Shown in pieces: positions 58,007 through 64,000 of a stretch of DNA of 64,000 nt. The notes under the pieces were generated by a model. The model saw only the letters and a list, made by a program, of their open reading frames with translations. It was not told the DNA's origin and searched no databases. Each line of letters starts with the position of its first letter. Within the stretch, counting starts at the first letter, position 1. Source of the stretch: Lepturacanthus savala (Eukaryota; Chordata; Actinopteri; Scombriformes; Trichiuridae). Location of the stretch: NCBI GenBank assembly GCA_030544235.1, contig CM060466.1, positions 24,437,075-24,501,074 of the forward strand, in the 5' to 3' direction. The position numbers and the translations under genes were made by a program.

Positions 58007-58760
58007 TACACACACACCTTGTTTCAACCTTATCTCAACCTTATCTTAACCTTGCCTTAAACTTTTTACCCCAAACCTCTTACTTCCTTTTTAACCTACC
58101 TGCCCTTTCCTTCCAGCCCCGCCTCTCTCTCCTTCCCTTTACTTCAGTTTCGCTCATTGTTTTTCCTATATTTCTTCTTCTCCTCTCCCTCTAATTGGTC
58201 TCCACTAGGTTAGCTTAGACAGGCCTATTCATCATAGCACTATCCTCAGAGACAAATCCTCGAGCGAGGGGGGAGATAGACGGAGTCAGACGGGAGGGCG
58301 AGAGGGTCTGCCGCTTGTCAACCCCACTCCTCTCTCCTCTTTTTTTCCCCTCCTTCCTCCCTTTTTCTCCCTCCCTCCTCCCTGCGATCAGTTGTCAGTT
58401 TTCCAGAGGAAAGAGGGGGTGAGGGAGGTAAGGAGGAGGAGGAGGAGGGGGGGATGTAGACGCATTAGTTAGGCTATTAGTTCAACAAGCTGCTTCCATG
58501 CCTGTCAATGGTCCGACATACACATGCTCACACACACACACACACACACGCTTTGCTCACATTTGACATTTGTTAGGTGTAGTATCTTTGTGGGGGACTG
58601 ACTGTGAGTGACGGGCAGAGGAGGAGAAAAACTTTACATTGAACTACTTGTCTCGTCATTCCTGGAGTCCAGAGGCCTTAATGAGTGAAACACAGCACAT
58701 AAGCACCCTGAACAAGCCTCGCTCATCTTTACTAATGTCATTGTGTAATGCCTGTCTGCC

Positions 58761-58762
<2 letters not shown>

Positions 58763-58798
<36 letters not shown>

Positions 58799-58816
58799 TG
58801 TGTGTGAGAGAGAGAG
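58763..58816. repeat. (GT)n-(GA)n microsatellite
   Basis: About 40 bases of GT with one TATG interruption, followed by a short GA run. Confidence 0.95.
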
Positions 58817-59189
58817 AAAGAGTACATGGACTCTGCTGTAAAGGGCAATGAGAAGCATGTAGAAGCTCATTCTGTGAGGTTCAAATGTCTTCAGTGATAA
58901 GGTCAGATCATATTTTTTTCCCACTGAATGTGTGTCAGAGAGTTTCTCTTCATCCTGACGGGCCAGCAGGCGACCAGTGTTTTTCTCCTGGACATGAATT
59001 TAAAAAAAAAATCTTGTTTGAGCCTCACAGTGATGAAAAAACAAAAAAACTCAAATAATTAAAGGTGATGATGGTAACAGGTGACATGGAACTCAGAAGA
59101 GAAAGTGACCCATGGGTTATTAGTATTGGCTCTAGTTTTCTTAACTTAATGTAGAGGTCTGATATGCTAAGGTGATATATAACATAGAC

Positions 59190-59430
59190 CAGTGGTTCTT
59201 AATGATTCTCCATGATAAGATTTTGTCTCAGGGACTCCAGAATAAGATTTTTACTTTTACATATTAAAGAAAGTGTATGTGTGTAAAACCCAAGACAAAA
59301 ACATCTTTGTATTACTTATGGATGGATTTATAATTAAAATAAATTATTCAGCTTTTTGCTGGGGACCCCCTGGAACCACCTCAAGGATCCCTGAGGGTCC
59401 CTGGACCCCATTGTGAGGCCACTGACATAG
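59190..59430. repeat. Dispersed repeat fragment
   Basis: Begins ACCAGTGGTTCTTAATGATT and contains GGGGACCCCCTGGAACCACC, phrases common in old dispersed vertebrate repeats. Family not assigned. Confidence 0.45.
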
Positions 59431-59844
59431 AGTAACGTTGCAGTTGGGAACATTCTGCTATTTCAACAGCTTTAGACTGGGAATCCGGTAGCAGTGCAAC
59501 GGTTTTCTGACTTGTAAGAATATTAGGAAAGACTTTCAGCTTTTCTTGACACTGGAACATTCACTGCGACTTCTGCCCTTGGATTCACTATCCAATAGAC
59601 TTAGAACACTGTTCAACCAATTATCCTGCACAACTGGTCTAGGTTGATTAATACGTTTGCTTCTTGTTTTCATCCACTCTGACTCTGATGAACACACAGC
59701 GATGTTATTTTATCTGTTTCTTCTAGTAAAGGCTTAAATCTCTCAGTGTGCTCTAGTCCTTTTTTCTCTTCTGAAAGTGTGCTGTTGTGGAGATGAGCAG
59801 CACCTGATTCAACTGCAAATTTGCTGGATGAATCCTGTTTGATT

Positions 59845-59950
59845 TACATCAGTGCTTCACAACCTTATTAGATTGTGACTTCTTAAAATGAAGAAATGTC
59901 AGCATGTGATCCCTCACAGCCACAGGATGCAAATGTCACTGAATTGCGAC
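59845..59950. repeat. Dispersed repeat fragment
   Basis: Phrases CAGTGCTTCACAACCTTATT, CTTAAAATGAAGAAATGTCA and CATGTGATCCCTCACAG resemble an abundant fish repeat. No frame. The neighbouring 59950-60745 holds nothing assignable. Confidence 0.4.
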
Positions 59951-60745
59951 CAATTCAATGAACAAAAAATATATATTTTATTCTCAGGTCATTTTTTATT
60001 CAGGGATCTTATTCCTATTAATGTATACATGTATACTGTATTTTTTGAAACATTTGCATGATTTAGTTATTTAGAAATGTATAGTTGCTGCTTTTCACTT
60101 CTGTGTACTCACAACTCCTCTGTTTTATCCAGTGGCCGCATGGCGGCGTCTAACTCACCTCAAAACATTAAGAAGAAATGGGCGGCAAAAAAAGCAAACG
60201 AGAGCACAGGAGACGACACAAAACTATGGTATATACAGGAGGTCTAGGAGGTGACTCTACAAGCATAGAGGTGATATTGCGAAATAATTTTATCATTCAC
60301 ATCACTTTCTCTCCTGAATCTTTTTCAAACCTGGGGGTTTAATTAAAGCCCAGCTCAGGATCCCACAGAAGTCTGTCTATATTGAACGATTCCACTCTGA
60401 TGTGGGTGGTCTAGTGTGTCCTTGATGTGGTACAGTAGAGATTAAGGATGTGGAGGTCGGGGTGCTGAATGGACATGCACAATGTTTCCCTAACCTTACC
60501 CAAGTGTTTCCAAGTGCAGGGACTCTATACCTGTGTCTGAACTGTAAAGCCATAATCTCTGTTATTCCATAGGTATCCCTCTAAAGTAGTTGAGTCTGTT
60601 GTGCAGAATCTTCCAGTAGCTGTGTTGTGATAAAATCTGTATGATCATGCGTGTGTTTCTCCCTCAGATCTCAGCACTATGAGTTGCGTTAACCTGTTAA
60701 AGCCTAAACCCTATGAATCGAGGGCAGCATTGAGTTTTATACATA

Positions 60746-60949
60746 CAGTGGGGAAAACAAGTATTTGAACACCCTGCTATTTTGCTATTTCTCCCACTTA
60801 GAAATCATGGAGGGCTCTGAAATTTTCATCGTAGGTGCATGTCCACTGTGAGAGAGATAAACTAAAAAGAAAAATCCAGAAATCACAATGCATGATTTTT
60901 TAACAATTTATTTGTGTGATATAGCGGCAAACAAGTATTTCAACACCTG
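60746..60949 (+). repeat. Left terminal inverted repeat of the Tc1 element
   Basis: Begins CAGTGGGGAAAACAAG and ends CAACACCTG. It pairs base for base with 62148-62351. Confidence 0.97.
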
Positions 60950-61112
60950 TGTGTCATCTAGAATTCTGACCCTGAAGGACCTGTTAGTCCGCCCATTAGA
61001 AGTCCACCTGCACTCCATGTATCATCCTTAATCAGATGCACCTGTTTGAAGTCGTTAGCTGCATAAAGACACCTGTCCACCCCATACAATCAGCAAGACT
61101 TTAACTTGTAAC

Positions 61113-62135
61113 ATGGCGAAGACCAAAGAGCTGTCCAACGACACAAGAGAGAAAATTGTACACCTCCACAAGGCTGGAAAGGGCTACGGAGCAATTGCCA
61201 AGCAGCTTGGTGAAAAAAGGTCCACTGTTGGAGCAATCATTAGAAAATGGAAGAAGCTAAACATGACGGTCAATCTCAATCGGAGTGGAGCCCCATGCAA
61301 GATATCACCTCGTGGGGTCTCAATGATTCTAAGAAAGGTGAGGAATCAGCCCGGAACTACAGGACAGGAGTTGGTCAATGACCTGAAAAGAACTGGGACC
61401 AACGTTTCCAAGGTTACTGTAGGTAATACACTAAGACGTCATGATTTGAAATCATGCATGGCACGAAAGGTTCCCCTGCTTAAATCAGCACATGTCAAGG
61501 CCCGTCTTAAGTTTGCATATGACCATTTGGATGATACAGAGGAGTCATGGGAGAAAGTTTTGTGGTCAGATGAGACCAAAATAGAACTTTTTGGTCATAA
61601 TTCCACTAAGCATGTTTGGAGGAAGAAGAATGAAGAGTACAATCCGAAGAACACCATCCCTACTGTGAAGCATGGGGGTGGTAGCATCATGCTTTGGGGG
61701 TGTTTTTCTGCACATGGGACAGGACGAGTGCACTGCATTAAAGAGAGGATGACTGGGGCCGTGTATTGTGAGATTTTGGGGAACAACCTCCTTCCCTCAG
61801 TCAGAGCATTGAAGATGGGTCGTGGCTGGGTCTTCCAACACGACAACGACCCAAAGCACACAGCCAGGAAAACCAAGGACTGGCTCCGTAAGAAGCATAT
61901 CAAGGTTCTAGCATGGCCCAGCCAGTCTCCAGACCTGAACCCAATCGAAAATCTTTGGAGGGAGCTCAAACTCCGTGTTTCTCAGCGACAGCCCAGAAAC
62001 CTGACTGATCTAGAGAAGATCTGTGTGGAGGAGTGGGCCAGGCTCCCTCCTGCAGTATGTGCAAACCTGGTGAAAAAATACAGGAAACGTTTGACCTCTG
62101 TAATAGCAAACAAAGGCTACTGTACCAAATATTAA
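61113..62135 (+). CDS. Tc1-family DD34E transposase
   Basis: 340 residues from one exon, the same length as Sleeping Beauty transposase. It binds the inner and outer repeats of the element ends and performs cut-and-paste transposition at TA. The N-terminal about 110 residues form the paired-like helix-turn-helix DNA-binding region. The catalytic triad is complete and in register: Asp153 (WSDETK), Asp244 (FQHDND) and Glu279 (NPIENLW), with 90 and 34 residues between them. The GGGSIMLWGCFS and WPSQSPDLNP blocks are intact, and the tail ends NKGYCTKY. ATG at 61113 has a good context (AACATGG). No stop or frameshift. Full catalytic activity is inferred, not shown. Confidence 0.97.
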   Translation: MAKTKELSNDTREKIVHLHKAGKGYGAIAKQLGEKRSTVGAIIRKWKKLNMTVNLNRSGAPCKISPRGVSMILRKVRNQPGTTGQELVNDLKRTGTNVSKVTVGNTLRRHDLKSCMARKVPLLKSAHVKARLKFAYDHLDDTEESWEKVLWSDETKIELFGHNSTKHVWRKKNEEYNPKNTIPTVKHGGGSIMLWGCFSAHGTGRVHCIKERMTGAVYCEILGNNLLPSVRALKMGRGWVFQHDNDPKHTARKTKDWLRKKHIKVLAWPSQSPDLNPIENLWRELKLRVSQRQPRNLTDLEKICVEEWARLPPAVCANLVKKYRKRLTSVIANKGYCTKY

Positions 62136-62147
62136 CATTCATTTTCT

Positions 62148-62351
62148 CAGGTGTTCAAATACTTATTTGCCGCTATATCACACAAATAAATTGTTAAAAA
62201 ATCATGCATTGTGATTTCTGGATTTTTCTTTTTAGTTTATCTCTCTCACAGTGGACATGCACCTATGATGAGAATTTCAGACCCCTCCATAATTTCTAAG
62301 TGGGAGAAATAGCAAAATAGCAGGGTGTTCAAATACTTGTTTTCCCCACTG
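62148..62351 (-). repeat. Right terminal inverted repeat of the Tc1 element
   Basis: Complement of 60746-60949 with six mismatches. The inner repeat core has T for C and C for G changes relative to the left side. Confidence 0.97.
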
Positions 62352-62353
62352 TA

Positions 62354-63329
62354 TATCACTTGAGAAGACCTCAGCTACAACACTAAATAAAGTATTTGTA
62401 TCTGTAGTAAAACACAATGTTTCTGTTACAGCATCTTTATATCATCAATATCCACCTCATCAATACAATACAAAAATAGTTTAATATAATATAATCAGTA
62501 GTTGGGCTGAAACTAATCACTATTTTTTTCTTTTATTAACCACTATTTAGTTTAGATGTGAGCTGTTTGTGTGATTGTTTAATTGGGTCCTTTATAATTT
62601 AATTTTTAAACATCTTACAGAATAAATTCTTCATGTTCTGTATTGATCCTTGTGTGATTTCTATAATAATAACTTTGAACTCTTAGCTGATTAATCTTTG
62701 TATTGTACATAAATTTGCTTATTTATATTGGGCTTGTTTTAATGTTAGTTTTTTTTTTTTTTGCAATATTCTAACTATATTTGCTCTGTCATAGCAAAAT
62801 ACATGGATTCTGACACATCTATAGTCACCTCACATGTTGTAGATTTCTTTTGACACCAGGTTTAAGTACATAACCTTTGTGGTTATAGAGCTATTCCATA
62901 TTTATCACCATTTAATACAGGGAAACTGAAAAATAAACCTCGGGCTTAAGTGGTTAAATCAGAGGAATGCAACTGCATTCAATTAAAACAAAGAAACAAC
63001 AATAAATAAAGCATAGTATTTACATGCCAGTTGCAGCTGTTTAGTAATGTTGCCTCCACCACCAAAGACGTGACATACAACTACAGGACAAATGCGCTCG
63101 GAGATGAAAAGAAAAGGAGTGAGGAGAGAGTGTGAAGATGGCAGAGAACAGGAATGCAAACACAGCAGCAGTCATGAATATGCAACACGTGTATTAGTGC
63201 ACCCCCTGCTCCTCCTTTTTTCCTGTGTTTTGTCAGTTTCTCTCTCCTGTCTCCTCCTGTATTACTCAAAGGCCCTGCTCTCTCACTCCTAATATCTCTT
63301 TAGCATCTCCTCTCCTCATCACTCTCTCT
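62354..63329. other. Intergenic stretch
   Basis: AT-rich DNA without recognisable genes. Pyrimidine-rich sequence begins near 63210. Confidence 0.5.
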
Positions 63330-63480
63330 CCCTCCTGTGTGAGCCCCTCTTCGTTAATCAGCTGAGGCCCAATTATACTCAGTTGGCCCCACACCTCCTC
63401 CCTACAGGGGCTCTGGAGGGCCAAAAAAACCCTACGCTGACTGACGTTAATTTGCATGACTTCTTGCCCTCCATAAGTAC
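63330..63480. promoter_or_regulatory. Candidate conserved non-coding element with octamer and homeodomain motifs
   Basis: Repeat-free, information-rich block containing TTCGTTAATCAGCTGAGG, CCCAATTATACTC and GACGTTAATTTGCATGAC. The last holds a perfect octamer ATTTGCAT (POU factors) beside a TAAT core. The mix of POU, HNF1/homeobox-like and E-box (CAGCTG) motifs is typical of developmental enhancers. Function is inferred. Confidence 0.4.
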
Positions 63481-64000
63481 CACTGTTGTCTGTCTTCTCT
63501 TGTATAGGAAGGCAGAGGAGGAGGAGGAGGAGGAGGAAGAGAAAGGGGGGAAAGATATAACATGTCAGAGCCTCGTCATGTTATGTAATCTGGAGCAATA
63601 GGAGGAGAGTAAAGAGGGCAGAGGGTGTCGCACTGCTCTCTAACTATAATATGCACCGTCAAACCCTTATTTGTCAAGCAGACATTGATCTGACAGATCA
63701 TACGTGTCAGCTCTGCATCTGTGAGACTAACATTATGTCTGAAAATGTTCGGCCAGATTTAAGTAACATAGCAAAATTGGTAATAGATTAAATTCTCCAT
63801 CCAGGAATGTAACTTTTTTTTGTGTCACAATAATTATAAATGCAAAAAGTGACAAGATGCACTGTTAGAGCCTTAAAGTGCAGAGGAGTCATTAGACAAA
63901 GTCTTGCTTAAGTACTACAGTTAAATGTCAACACCGGGTGTGTTAGCCTTGGATTTCCACAAACCTTTAATTATTAGGTATGGTATGCAGGTATGAACGT
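63481..64000. other. Gene-free right end of the window
   Basis: A GGA-rich run at 63507-63545 followed by AT-rich DNA. No coding signal. Confidence 0.5.

Larger units (their letters stand above)
56821..59189. other. Intergenic stretch with simple repeats
   Basis: No coding sequence recognised. It contains a GGA triplet repeat at 57814-57848, CA repeats near 57980-58015 and 58530-58548, a GT/GA repeat at 58763-58816 and pyrimidine-rich tracts at 58020-58400. The block 58190-58320 is less repetitive and could also be regulatory. Confidence 0.5.
60746..62351 (+). mobile_element. Complete, apparently intact Tc1/mariner transposon
   Basis: 1606 bp, flanked by TA target duplications (60744-60745 and 62352-62353). 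The inverted repeats are 204 bp each; I count six mismatches between them. Each carries an outer and an inner copy of a short direct repeat (core AACAAGTATTTGAACACC; outer about 60756, inner about 60931, mirrored on the right), which is the IR/DR layout known from Sleeping Beauty-type elements. One uninterrupted transposase gene fills the middle. The near-identical ends and open frame indicate recent insertion. Confidence 0.97.

Noticed and set aside
61595..61969. Minus-strand 124-codon frame inside the Tc1 element
   Set aside because: Shadow of the transposase gene on the opposite strand.

Overview
This is a vertebrate genomic window and almost certainly comes from a teleost fish. The genes are split into many small exons with GT-AG introns. 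The proteins are recognisable vertebrate orthologues with a fish-like gene order. The intergenic DNA is full of dinucleotide microsatellites and typical fish mobile elements (Tc1/mariner, hAT, Rex-like and L1-like LINEs, a SINE-like retroposon). No bacterial, organellar or viral gene order, CRISPR array or rRNA/tRNA gene was seen.

Layout. (1) 1-4439, minus strand: the 5' part of polq (DNA polymerase theta), 11 coding exons carrying the N-terminal region and the first half of the helicase domain; the gene continues beyond base 1. (2) 4440-5657: a compact divergent promoter region. (3) 5658-15538, plus strand: complete ptpn9 (Sec14 domain plus tyrosine phosphatase), 13 coding exons, 779 codons, with an unusually long low-complexity linker. 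(4) 15539-28550: the 3' flank of ptpn9 followed by a graveyard of transposons, including a head-to-head Tc1 fossil, a hAT inserted in a LINE, an orphan HIPK-like kinase exon and a long L1 relic. (5) 28551-37299, minus strand: a thsd4/ADAMTSL6-type matrix protein, 12 coding exons, 639 codons, short form. (6) 37300-42340: intergenic, with a 39-base C tract and a LINE fragment. (7) 42760-51376, plus strand: complete melk, 17 coding exons, 682 codons. (8) 54090-55583, plus strand: a small three-exon gene for a very hydrophobic protein of 160 residues that I do not recognise, with two oppositely oriented Tc1-derived copies around its first exons. (9) 55584-64000: non-coding, with two stretches that look like conserved regulatory DNA and an apparently intact, young Tc1/mariner element at 60746-62351 (204-bp inverted repeats, 340-residue DD34E transposase).

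I read the exon boundaries by eye. In polq, ptpn9, thsd4, melk and the small gene every exon joins in frame, and each summed coding length is a multiple of three, which supports the models. The genes do not form one pathway: polq acts in DNA end joining, ptpn9 in vesicle traffic and signalling, thsd4 in fibrillin microfibrils, melk in mitosis. From general knowledge, PTPN9 and THSD4 both lie on human chromosome 15q, whereas MELK is on 9p next to PAX5 and POLQ on 3q. The window therefore joins blocks that are separate in human. I found no convincing undescribed multi-gene system. The most interesting items are the intact Tc1 element, the unrecognised membrane-protein gene, the extra segment in ptpn9 and the transposon palindromes.
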